Part shown: positions 10,492-18,814 of the stretch, piece by piece
How the letters are laid out: the number at the start of each line of letters is the position of its first letter
How positions within the stretch are numbered: position 1 is the stretch's first letter
Assembly (NCBI GenBank): GCA_029098505.1
Contig: JAQXOE010000024.1
Location: 1 to 64,000, forward strand
DNA: 64,000 bases
Source of the DNA: Bacteroidales bacterium
Lineage (GTDB): Bacteria > Bacteroidota > Bacteroidia > Bacteroidales > UBA932
Direction: 5' to 3'
The notes under the pieces: model-generated
Databases searched by the model: none
The model's input: the letters and a program-made list of their open reading frames with translations, nothing else
Told to the model about the DNA's origin: nothing
Program-made: the position numbers and the translations under genes

Positions 10492-11277
10492 ATGATGAAT
10501 GAAAGACGTATCTCAATTGCAGTGCTGCTGGTCTTTCTAATCATTTCACCGGGATGCACTGTCAAAGAAGATAGAGAGCTTTGCCCTTGTTGGCTCCTGG
10601 AGGATCTGTCCGAATGTTACGGTTCGGACAGTCCCTTATATATTTCCGCTTGGAAGAATGGCAGGCTGTTTCTGGAAGCTATCAATGTCAGGTACTTCCC
10701 TGCAGGTTTTGAAACAACAGTAGCGCGAAATGTAGTTGAAGTCAGTGCTTATCAGGGACTGAAAGAGATGTTCCAAGACGGGCACAGACTGCTTATTCCT
10801 TCCGGCAATGAAGCTGACAGTATATATGCTCACTGCAGTACTGTCAATGCGACGGGAGAAAACGCTTATGACTTAATCTCTCTCCACAAACAGTTCGCCA
10901 CAGTCACTGTGGTCATATCCGATTGCCCTGACTATGTTTCACACGAACTTGTGCTTAAGGGCAATGTTTGCGGGATGGACATACTGGATTTCTCACCGAT
11001 AGAAGGTTCATTCCATTGCCGGGCAAGGGAAATGGGCAAAGGAGTGTGGAGCTTCCGCCTACCGAGGCAGAAGGACGCATCCCTGACTCTCGAACTGATT
11101 GAAGATGGAGAATTTCTGAAAGAATACAGAGTCGGCGAAGCCATCCTATCAGGGGGTTATTCCTGGAACAAGGAGGATCTTGACGATATACATTTGGAAC
11201 TTGAATACAACAAATCAAGCGTATCCGTGACAGTAAAAGACTGGGAAGAGGAAAAGGACAGACAATACAACTACTGA
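10492..11277 (+). CDS. FimB/Mfa2-type fimbrial anchor lipoprotein
   Basis: Lipobox SPGCTVKEDRELCPCWLLEDLSEC; position directly downstream of fimbrillin; ends VSVTVKDWEEE. Confidence 0.72.
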   Translation: MMNERRISIAVLLVFLIISPGCTVKEDRELCPCWLLEDLSECYGSDSPLYISAWKNGRLFLEAINVRYFPAGFETTVARNVVEVSAYQGLKEMFQDGHRLLIPSGNEADSIYAHCSTVNATGENAYDLISLHKQFATVTVVISDCPDYVSHELVLKGNVCGMDILDFSPIEGSFHCRAREMGKGVWSFRLPRQKDASLTLELIEDGEFLKEYRVGEAILSGGYSWNKEDLDDIHLELEYNKSSVSVTVKDWEEEKDRQYNY

Positions 11278-11278
11278 T

Positions 11279-14200
11279 ATGAGCAGAATTTGGAAAAAGC
11301 TGATACTTCTGACTTTGATGGCCTTTTGCGGATGTGTCAACAAGGAAGGAACCCAAGTTCTTCCTTCACCATCTGACAATAAAAAGGCCATAGTCAGTTT
11401 CACGATGGTTACAGACACTTATATTGAAGCTGATACCAAATCGAGCTTCACTTGGGATGATAAAGAGATCAATGACATCGAGATCCTTGTCTTCGATGAA
11501 GAAGCTGGAATTTATGACATCATTTATTCTAAAACCTGGCCGGTCAATCTGAGCTTTATTGCTGAAGTAGGCTCTACATACAGTTTCTACGCCATAGCCA
11601 ATCTCGGAGAAAAGATCAGTGTTCAAACATTGGACGAACTCATGGCCATAAAAAGGAGCATCTCTTTTTCCGAGATAAACAAGTGCGGCATTCCAATGGC
11701 AGCGGTCGAGGGAGTAAGTTGCACCATAAAAGAAAGTGACAATGAAGTAGTAATTCCCCTTACAAGGCTGCTTGCCCGTATAGACTTCAGCATTGATAAG
11801 TCAGCATTGACCCACGCTGACGAGGAAGGTTTCAGAGTCAATTCAGTCTCTTTGTACAATGCCATCAATACTTTCAGCCCTTTCAGCAAGGAACAGCGGC
11901 AGGAAAGAAAAGGACAGATAGACTATAATTTCGACAAGTGCAGTCCAGAGGATATTGCCGTACTCAATTCTGGAGGCGGCATCAGTCTTTATGCCTTCGA
12001 GAACCTTCAAGGCACTCTCTTGCCTTTCAACTCCGACCCTTGGCTAAAAGTGCCGGAAATGGTGGAGGCCTCCGATTATTGCACTTATCTGGAAGTAAAG
12101 GCTTCATACTCGGCAGGTGGTCTGTCCTATGGCGAGCTAACTTACAGAATGTACCTGGGTTCCGACAATATTGGCAATTTCGACTTGCATAGGAACAGGA
12201 TATACAAGCTGAAGCTCATCCCGAGCGAAGAAGAGATGGACGGGAACAGGGGGTCCTGGAAAATTTCCTCAAAGGATTGGAATGACAGCAGAAGCTTGAG
12301 TTTCGTTCCGAAAGAAGTCAGGATTCCGCCTTTGGGCAGCGCAGAAGTTAAGATTGAGACTGAACCCGGAAAGTTCGATATCACTCTCTCCGGCTATGAA
12401 TGGTTGGCCGATGCGGGCTGCAGCCTCAATTTTGACAAGGAGGCATCGACCATTACCATCAGCAACACCCTGGGGCAGGAAGAGGAGGCTGAAGGCACCA
12501 TCATTGCGGAATCCTGGGACAAGGCAATCTTCGACATCTGCAATGTTACCGTGGAGTCCTACATACGTCCCGAAAGTATCAGATTCAAGGAAAAGGAAGC
12601 CGAGCTCTATGTCAATGGCCCCAATGCCGGAGACAAGGGCTGCTGGCATCCTGTCCTCATTGTAAGCTATTCTGACGGAAGTGAAAGAGAAGTATACGCC
12701 ACTCTCTCGTCTTCCGATTCTTCCATTGCGATAGCAGAAGGAAGCAGCATACTGGGTGCTGGTATTGGCACTGCTGAAATCAGCGCATCCTACACAGAAA
12801 AGGGCATAAGGATTGAAAGTCAGGAGCCTGCCACTGTCAGGGTATCTGATCCTCTTCTGGGCATCGACGCCGAACCGGAGCAGCTAAGAATAGACATATA
12901 CGCAGAAAAGAGATACAATGTCAAGAAGAATATGAACAACGGCAACATCAGAATCGTCGCTCATAGACCGAGCGGTGACACGCTGCTCAGCTGGTCCGAC
13001 ATAACTTGGACCTTCGGCGGGAAACTCCCTCACGGTTTCAAAATGGGCTCTTATCTCTCAGATGGAGAACTCCTTGTATATCAAGCATATAACGGCTCAT
13101 CTACAGATATGATTGCATCCTACACCCTTGATGGCATCACGAAGAGCGACTCAATAGAACTGCTCGCCTACACGGGTGATCTTGTACAGTTCTACATCCT
13201 GCCGCAAGAGAAAACTATTGAAATAGGAGAGACCATTCAATTGACCGGACGCGCCGTCTACAGCACAGGTTCAAAGATTAACGTATATAGTCTTTACTGC
13301 AAGACAGACAGTGATTGCGTTACGCTGGATAACAGCTACTATTCCTGTGACGTCACCGGGATCAGCAAAGGAACTGCAATAATAAGAGCAAGCTATAAGG
13401 GAGTAGAAGCTCAATCAATAATAACTGTTACTGCCGATGATGTCATCAGCTATGAACTTATCCTCTCCGACGAATCTTTAAATCTGGAGGCTGGATACGG
13501 CAAGCAAGTCACAGCCATATGGAAAACATTCAGGAACTCTGTACTCGAAGAAAGCAAAGATGTGAGTTCCAGCGCATCCTGGACAGTAAAAGACAATACA
13601 ATCGCTTCTGCAAGTTTGGGTTACATCAAGGGTTTATCGGCAGGAAGCACCACCGTAAATGTCCAATACGGAGAAAAAAGCGAGACCATCTATGTAAGTG
13701 TATGGGAGCCCGAACCGGAGCCAGAACCAGATCCTGAGCCGGAGCCGGAGCCTGAGATAGTATCCATATCAGTCCAGCCTGATCCGCTCAATTTGGAACT
13801 GAATGGGCAACAGACTATGCAGCTGACAGCAAGATGGTCTGACGGCAGCGAAAGCGTCATCGAGAATGAACTGTGCGACTGGTCAATTACATCAGGCCAA
13901 AACAGTTTCAGCATTTCCTCGGATGGTACAGTGAAATGCATTGCCGCCGGAGAGAACGGAACAGGCAAGGCCAGCCTTAAGGGAAATGCCTCAATCAGCG
14001 ACAGTTTCGCCATCAATTGCAGCACCGTCCTCAAACTTACCTCCAGCGTAAGCAGACTTGACACCTGGGGAGGAAACAGCTATAGCCTGAGCTTCCGTTA
14101 CGGAGGGACAAGCGTCTCCCCTAAGCTTAAGAGTCTCAGCATTTCCGGCAATGCCCCAGATGATTTGCTCAGCTACAAGGACTGTGTTCTGACAGCAGCA

Positions 14201-14905
14201 GACTGGTGGGGACGCAGCAGCAGCTGGATGACAGCGAAACCTGAGTACAGAGCAGTTTTCGAATATGAAGGCAGTGAAGTGACTATCAGTGGAGAAATGC
14301 ACGGAACCAGCGGATTCAAGGATGTTGTTATTTCAGACTCATATTTCCGTGAAATTCTTACTACTCCTTCTGTCAGCAAGGCAATGCTTACAGGAAGCGA
14401 AGATCTTGATTGCAAGGAAAAGCTGATACTTAACGCTGTGTATAGTGATGCAGATTTGAGCAAGGGCCACCTCAAGGTCGGGCAGTATGAAGTTGAGTAC
14501 AGTCTGGTGGATCCTACAAACGGCATAAGCAGAAGCGGCAAGGGCAGTTTCTCGGTCATAACCAATGTAATCAACATATGCGGTGAAGTCACAGTTTACG
14601 ACTGTGTCTATGCCCCGGATGCAAACAAAACATACGAGGTCAAGAGCGAGATTAATGGAGGAACTGCCGTATCGATAGGCATACCTACAGACGGTCAGGA
14701 TGATACCCTGTTCAAGGTATATTATGACTTGAAATATACCGATATTCATGGTAATGTTCATCTCGCACGTGAGGAACTGGATGTTCCGGACTATGGAGAA
14801 GTACCGCCACTGAATTCAGGTGGAGGAGTAGTCCCTCAAGAACAAACCTTCGATGAATATGTCGTGAACGGATTCAAGTTCATTATTCACTGGTATGCTA
14901 TGTAG
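11279..14905 (+). CDS. Large fimbrial/adhesin lipoprotein with fimbrillin-like N-terminus and Big-2-like Ig repeats
   Basis: Lipobox MAFCGCVNK; IEILVFDEEAGIYD...FYAIANLGE fimbrillin-like region; repeated VSYSDGSEREVYATLSSSDSSIAIAEGSSILGAGIGTAEISASY-type Big_2 units; PEPEPEPDPEPEPEPE linker. Confidence 0.75.
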   Translation: MSRIWKKLILLTLMAFCGCVNKEGTQVLPSPSDNKKAIVSFTMVTDTYIEADTKSSFTWDDKEINDIEILVFDEEAGIYDIIYSKTWPVNLSFIAEVGSTYSFYAIANLGEKISVQTLDELMAIKRSISFSEINKCGIPMAAVEGVSCTIKESDNEVVIPLTRLLARIDFSIDKSALTHADEEGFRVNSVSLYNAINTFSPFSKEQRQERKGQIDYNFDKCSPEDIAVLNSGGGISLYAFENLQGTLLPFNSDPWLKVPEMVEASDYCTYLEVKASYSAGGLSYGELTYRMYLGSDNIGNFDLHRNRIYKLKLIPSEEEMDGNRGSWKISSKDWNDSRSLSFVPKEVRIPPLGSAEVKIETEPGKFDITLSGYEWLADAGCSLNFDKEASTITISNTLGQEEEAEGTIIAESWDKAIFDICNVTVESYIRPESIRFKEKEAELYVNGPNAGDKGCWHPVLIVSYSDGSEREVYATLSSSDSSIAIAEGSSILGAGIGTAEISASYTEKGIRIESQEPATVRVSDPLLGIDAEPEQLRIDIYAEKRYNVKKNMNNGNIRIVAHRPSGDTLLSWSDITWTFGGKLPHGFKMGSYLSDGELLVYQAYNGSSTDMIASYTLDGITKSDSIELLAYTGDLVQFYILPQEKTIEIGETIQLTGRAVYSTGSKINVYSLYCKTDSDCVTLDNSYYSCDVTGISKGTAIIRASYKGVEAQSIITVTADDVISYELILSDESLNLEAGYGKQVTAIWKTFRNSVLEESKDVSSSASWTVKDNTIASASLGYIKGLSAGSTTVNVQYGEKSETIYVSVWEPEPEPEPDPEPEPEPEIVSISVQPDPLNLELNGQQTMQLTARWSDGSESVIENELCDWSITSGQNSFSISSDGTVKCIAAGENGTGKASLKGNASISDSFAINCSTVLKLTSSVSRLDTWGGNSYSLSFRYGGTSVSPKLKSLSISGNAPDDLLSYKDCVLTAADWWGRSSSWMTAKPEYRAVFEYEGSEVTISGEMHGTSGFKDVVISDSYFREILTTPSVSKAMLTGSEDLDCKEKLILNAVYSDADLSKGHLKVGQYEVEYSLVDPTNGISRSGKGSFSVITNVINICGEVTVYDCVYAPDANKTYEVKSEINGGTAVSIGIPTDGQDDTLFKVYYDLKYTDIHGNVHLAREELDVPDYGEVPPLNSGGGVVPQEQTFDEYVVNGFKFIIHWYAM
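13706..13756 (+). repeat. Pro-Glu codon repeat (PEPEPEPDPEPEPEPE linker)
   Basis: gag-ccc-gaa-ccg-gag-cca... tandem 6-bp units inside the adhesin gene. Confidence 0.9.
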
Positions 14906-15038
14906 TGGCGGTATGGTAAGTTTGGATGGCGTGGCCGCCATTGGCCTCGTGAACGGGAGAGCCCGCGACGCAGTCGTGGGAGGGATGAAGTCGGAACTTG
15001 TTCCGACGGAACCATGCCAAACTTACCCTGGCACCACT
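14904..15038. repeat. GC-rich palindromic multi-hairpin element (REP/MITE-like candidate)
   Basis: Outer inverted repeat AGTGG-N6-GGTAAGTTTGG / CCAAACTTACC-N6-CCACT; internal hairpins CCCgCGAC-GCA-GTCGtGGG (14962-14980) and GTCGGAAC-TT-GTTCCGAC (14990-15007). Confidence 0.7.
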
Positions 15039-15062
15039 GTCGTCATATCCATATAAATTACG

Positions 15063-15108
15063 AAAGAAGGTGACTAAAATCACATATCAGTCACCTTCTT
15101 TATTTAAT
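15063..15108 (+). terminator. Rho-independent terminator of fimbrial operon
   Basis: AAAGAAGGTGACT-N13-AGTCACCTTCTTT followed by T-rich tract. Confidence 0.85.
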
Positions 15109-15133
15109 ATCTTGCAAGCCCCTGGGGATTGTG

Positions 15134-15913
15134 TCAGAACACTATGCGGGCACAGAATGACTGTGTGTCTTCCACCTTCCCCTCAATAATGAAGATATGG
15201 TCCTCTCCGGCTTGTTCTTCGTGTCTATACAGAGACACTGTCTCTCCCAGATGGGTTTCCCTGTTGAAATTAATCGCCACTTCCTTAAGCGGACAATTGT
15301 CAGTCACCTCTGCGTCTATGCAATCCATAGCCCAATCCATATATCTGACATTGTTCGTATGCTTGTTCAAGTCAATGTCAGAGTACGAGACTATGTGATC
15401 GTGTACAAACTCTGCCTGTACCTTCCTTGGAATCATCACCTTGGGAGCAAGAGCCTCAATCGCATCTTCTTCCAGCATCGGTTCCGGTGAAATTACAGGC
15501 GGGAGCTCGTTCATACGGACCAAAGTCCTTTCCTTGAGGTTCAGAACCACCCAGGAACTGGTTCCTATCATCGACAGTTCACCGTCCTCCCCGAGAAGTT
15601 CAAAATCCCTGACATAGAACACGCTGCGCACTCCCTTGTGCCAGGTCCTGATTCTCACGAACTCCCTCCACATCACAGGACGGAGAAACTTGAAATGGAA
15701 ACGTGAAAGCACCCAGGCCATCCCGTAGTTAGGGAACAGGTCATCATAGCCGAAACCCAGTATCTCAGCACTGTTCATTGCCATTTCCTGAGCCTGAGTC
15801 ATAAAGGCAGAAGCCTTGAGCCTGCAGTTTCCATCAGTCATATAACACGGGACAAAAAAGTCCATCACGTGTTTTCCTGAAGCTTCAACAATTACTCTTG
15901 GGTCCTTTTTCAT
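15134..15913 (-). CDS. Acyl-ACP thioesterase (FatA/FatB-like)
   Basis: Double hot-dog pattern; SRFHFKFLRPVMWREFVRIRTWHKG, SWVVLNLKERTLVRMNELP, SYSDIDLNKHTNNVRYMDWAMD. Confidence 0.85.
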   Translation of the reverse strand: MKKDPRVIVEASGKHVMDFFVPCYMTDGNCRLKASAFMTQAQEMAMNSAEILGFGYDDLFPNYGMAWVLSRFHFKFLRPVMWREFVRIRTWHKGVRSVFYVRDFELLGEDGELSMIGTSSWVVLNLKERTLVRMNELPPVISPEPMLEEDAIEALAPKVMIPRKVQAEFVHDHIVSYSDIDLNKHTNNVRYMDWAMDCIDAEVTDNCPLKEVAINFNRETHLGETVSLYRHEEQAGEDHIFIIEGKVEDTQSFCARIVF

Positions 15914-15918
15914 ATCAG

Positions 15919-16899
15919 CTAAATTGACAGAATGGCCAAACAATCAATCAGTTCTTTGTCTACTGGCTTGTCGAGTTTAATAGCTTTGGAAATAGGAACA
16001 TACACTATCTGGTCGTTCTTCACGCCTATCATCACATTACGCTGGCCCTCATTGAGAGCCTCAATTGCTGCCACTCCCAAACGGCTGGCAAGGATACGGT
16101 CACATGCAGTAGGAGTACCTCCGCGCTGAAGGTGTCCGAGTATAGTCACGCGCACGTCATACTGAGGGTACTCATTGCGCACACGCTCGGCATAATGCAT
16201 TGCACCGCCGTCTTTCTTGCTTTCCGAAACGATGACGATACTGCTGTTCTTGCTCTTGCGGAATCCGCGTCCGATGAACTGAGCGAGCTGGTCGATATTA
16301 GTCTGCTCTTCAGGGATGATGGCAGCCTCTGCACCGCTGGCAATGGCGCTGTTCTGGGCAAGGAAGCCGGCGTCGCGTCCCATCACCTCGACGAAGAAGA
16401 TGCGGTCGTGCGAAGTGGCGGTATCCCTGATTCGGTCAACGCACTCCACAATTGTATTGAGAGCGGTATCGTAGCCTATGGTCGAGTCTGTGCCATAAAG
16501 GTCATTGTCAATGGTTCCAGGGAGTCCGATTACAGGAACATCATACTCGCGCGCAAGCGCCTGGGCTCCAGCCAGCGATCCATTGCCGCCAATCACCACA
16601 AGGGCGTCGATGCCGAACTTGATCATATTGTCATAAGCCTTCTTTCGTCCTTCCGGGGTACGGAATTCCTCGCTGCGGGCAGTTTTTAGTATGGTACCGC
16701 CACGCTGGATGGTATTGCTGACACTGCTGGATGTGAACTCCTTGATATCTCCATTGATAAGGCCTTCCCAGCCTCTATAGATTCCGAAAACCTTCCAGCC
16801 CTGATAAATGGCTGAACGTGTCACGGCCCTTATTGCTGCATTCATTCCCGGAGCATCTCCACCCGAAGTGAGCACTCCGATACTTTTGATTTCTTTCAT
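15919..16899 (-). CDS. pfkA: ATP-dependent 6-phosphofructokinase
   Basis: [85 protein letters not shown]. Confidence 0.96.
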   Translation of the reverse strand: MKEIKSIGVLTSGGDAPGMNAAIRAVTRSAIYQGWKVFGIYRGWEGLINGDIKEFTSSSVSNTIQRGGTILKTARSEEFRTPEGRKKAYDNMIKFGIDALVVIGGNGSLAGAQALAREYDVPVIGLPGTIDNDLYGTDSTIGYDTALNTIVECVDRIRDTATSHDRIFFVEVMGRDAGFLAQNSAIASGAEAAIIPEEQTNIDQLAQFIGRGFRKSKNSSIVIVSESKKDGGAMHYAERVRNEYPQYDVRVTILGHLQRGGTPTACDRILASRLGVAAIEALNEGQRNVMIGVKNDQIVYVPISKAIKLDKPVDKELIDCLAILSI

Positions 16900-16958
16900 A
16901 ATATTGTCCGGTTTGTATACTTTCTAACTGCAAAAATCATACTTCAAAATATGTAGCA

Positions 16959-17627
16959 TCACCCGAGGAGCAATGCTGCCAAGCCATCAACATTGTCGGC
17001 AATCGCATCAGGGCCCGCCTGTTCAAGACTCTCCCTCGGCCTGAAGCCCCAGGACACGGCAACAGTCTCCACCCCGGCATTGTGTCCAGTGGCAATGTCC
17101 GTAGCTGAATCCCCTATCATTGCCACTCGGGCTGACGCTGAAAGACCTGCCGCCGCCATTGCAGAATGTATAATCTGCGGATCCGGCTTGAGCGGAGAGC
17201 CCTCCCTGTTGCCCATAACGGAAACAAAAGGAATCTCAGGGAAGAACTCGGAAATCAGCGCCTCTGTCCCTTCCTGGAACTTATTGGAAGCCACTGCGAT
17301 AGCGCTTCCTTGCCGCGTCAACGCCTCCAATAGGGCACTTATCCCGGGATAGGGTTTGGTGTGGGCATCTATATGCTCCGTGTAATACTTTTTGAAGCGT
17401 GCCAGATGCAGATCGACATTCGACTCGTCACGCATTTCCTCCGGCAAGGCACTGCGGACCAGATTTCTGACCCCGTGCCCGACCATTTTCCGATACTCAT
17501 CCAGGCTGTGAAGAGGCAACGAAGAGCAGTCAAGTGCATAATTGACTGCTTCAGCCAAATCCTCCAAAGTCTCCAGCAAAGTGCCGTCAAGGTCGAAAAC
17601 CAACAGATTATACTTCATCTTCAGCAA
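16959..17627 (-). CDS. HAD hydrolase, phosphoglycolate phosphatase-like
   Basis: VFDLDGTLLETLEDLAEAVNYAL, VASNKFQEG, KPDPQII, MIGDSATDIATGHNAG. Confidence 0.9.
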   Translation of the reverse strand: MLKMKYNLLVFDLDGTLLETLEDLAEAVNYALDCSSLPLHSLDEYRKMVGHGVRNLVRSALPEEMRDESNVDLHLARFKKYYTEHIDAHTKPYPGISALLEALTRQGSAIAVASNKFQEGTEALISEFFPEIPFVSVMGNREGSPLKPDPQIIHSAMAAAGLSASARVAMIGDSATDIATGHNAGVETVAVSWGFRPRESLEQAGPDAIADNVDGLAALLLG

Positions 17628-17666
17628 AAATTCATTCTACAAATTTATAAAAAAATTTACCTAACC

Positions 17667-17698
17667 TTTGTTTTTTCGGATAACTATACCTAAATTGC
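17667..17698 (+). promoter_or_regulatory. Candidate Bacteroidetes promoter for the thr leader
   Basis: TTTG (17667-17670), 20-nt spacer, TAAATTGC (17691-17698), one or two mismatches to TAnnTTTG. Confidence 0.5.
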
Positions 17699-17706
17699 TC
17701 CCCGAA

Positions 17707-17772
17707 ATGAAGAACAGTTTTATCGTCACTACCATTACCACTACAGGGCAGATTTCCGGTCTGGCTAGGTGA
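17707..17772 (+). CDS. thrL: thr operon leader peptide MKNSFIVTTITTTGQISGLAR (not in ORF track)
   Basis: ATG...TGA of 22 codons with Thr-Thr-Ile-Thr-Thr-Thr run, upstream of an attenuator hairpin and thrB-thrC. Confidence 0.88.
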   Translation: MKNSFIVTTITTTGQISGLAR

Positions 17773-17840
17773 TGTTGACGCATAAAACATTGAAAGAGAG
17801 TTAATAAGCCTGCCAGACTAACTGACAGGCTTTTATGTTT
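17759..17840 (+). promoter_or_regulatory. Transcription attenuator of thrBC: antiterminator 17759-17769/17809-17818 versus terminator 17806-17832 plus U-tract
   Basis: GTCTGGC(t)AGG can pair with CCTGCCAGAC; alternatively AAGCCTGCCAG-ACTAA-CTGACAGGCTT + TTTATGTTTT forms a terminator. Confidence 0.87.
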
Positions 17841-17859
17841 TACCTTACAAGCGATAATT

Positions 17860-18792
17860 ATGAAAAAAGTCAGAGTATTTGCTCCGGCATCCATTGCCAA
17901 CATGGGTTGCGGATTTGACGTTATCGGTCTGGCTCTCGACGAGGTCGGCGATATTCTCGAGATTACCCAAAGCGAAGGAGACGGCCTCACCATCACGAAC
18001 AAGAGCAATGTTCCGCTGCCGGATGACATCGAAAAGAATGTCATCACCCCTGTTGTACGAAGCTTCCTGCGAAAAATAGGAAAGACTGCACAGATAGATG
18101 TGTGCATTTGCGAGAAGATTTTCCCAGGGTCCGGCATAGGTTCGAGCGCAGCTTCGTCTGTAGCCGCAGCATATGGAATGAACGAGCTGTTCGGATGTCC
18201 ATTGTCAGAAGAGGAGCTGGTAATATGTGCGATGGAGGGAGAAAATCTCGCCAGCGGCGGTTATCACGCTGACAATGCGGCCCCGGCATTACTTGGAGGC
18301 ATAGTGCTCATCAGAGGATATGAGCCTCTCGACATAGTGAGTCTGCCGGTTCCGGGCAATTTCTATTGCGCCGTAGTACACCCTGACATCGTAGTAGCCA
18401 CCAAGGAGGCCAGGGAGATATTGCCGAAGGCCGTTCCTATGCATGATGCTGTGCGCCAATGGGGCAATGTCGGAGGCCTTGTTGCCGGTCTCTATTCGGG
18501 CAATATCGGCCTCGTAGGACGCTCTATGCAGGATTTTGTTGCTGAACCTTATAGAAAGCAGTTCATTCCAGGCTTCGACGAACTCAGAAAGAAGGTGCTG
18601 GATTCAGGAGCATTGGCAATGAATATCTCCGGCTCCGGCCCGTCCGTCTTCGCACTCTGCGACCATAAGAACAAGGCGAATGCAGCAGGCTGGGTACTGA
18701 AGCAGCATTTCGAGAGTCTTGGCATACATAGCAACGTGTATGTAGTCAAGGTTTCCAATAAAGGAGCCAAGCTAACAGGCATCACCATTTAA
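17860..18792 (+). CDS. thrB: Homoserine kinase
   Basis: VFAPASIANMGCGFDVIGLALDEVGD; PGSGIGSSAASSVAAAYGMNEL GHMP-kinase ATP motif. Confidence 0.95.
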   Translation: MKKVRVFAPASIANMGCGFDVIGLALDEVGDILEITQSEGDGLTITNKSNVPLPDDIEKNVITPVVRSFLRKIGKTAQIDVCICEKIFPGSGIGSSAASSVAAAYGMNELFGCPLSEEELVICAMEGENLASGGYHADNAAPALLGGIVLIRGYEPLDIVSLPVPGNFYCAVVHPDIVVATKEAREILPKAVPMHDAVRQWGNVGGLVAGLYSGNIGLVGRSMQDFVAEPYRKQFIPGFDELRKKVLDSGALAMNISGSGPSVFALCDHKNKANAAGWVLKQHFESLGIHSNVYVVKVSNKGAKLTGITI

Positions 18793-18814
18793 TAACTTTC
18801 AGGAAAACTATTCA

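Noticed and set aside
13706-13756. Possible CRISPR-like short tandem repeat
   Set aside because: In-frame Pro-Glu codon repeat with no spacers.
14898-15189. Short ORFs (61 and 63 aa) on both strands across the post-adhesin region
   Set aside because: They are translations of the palindromic element and terminator; base-pairing structure explains the sequence better than coding.
16132-16689. 185-aa plus-strand ORF antisense to pfkA
   Set aside because: Shadow ORF fully inside the clearly real pfkA gene.
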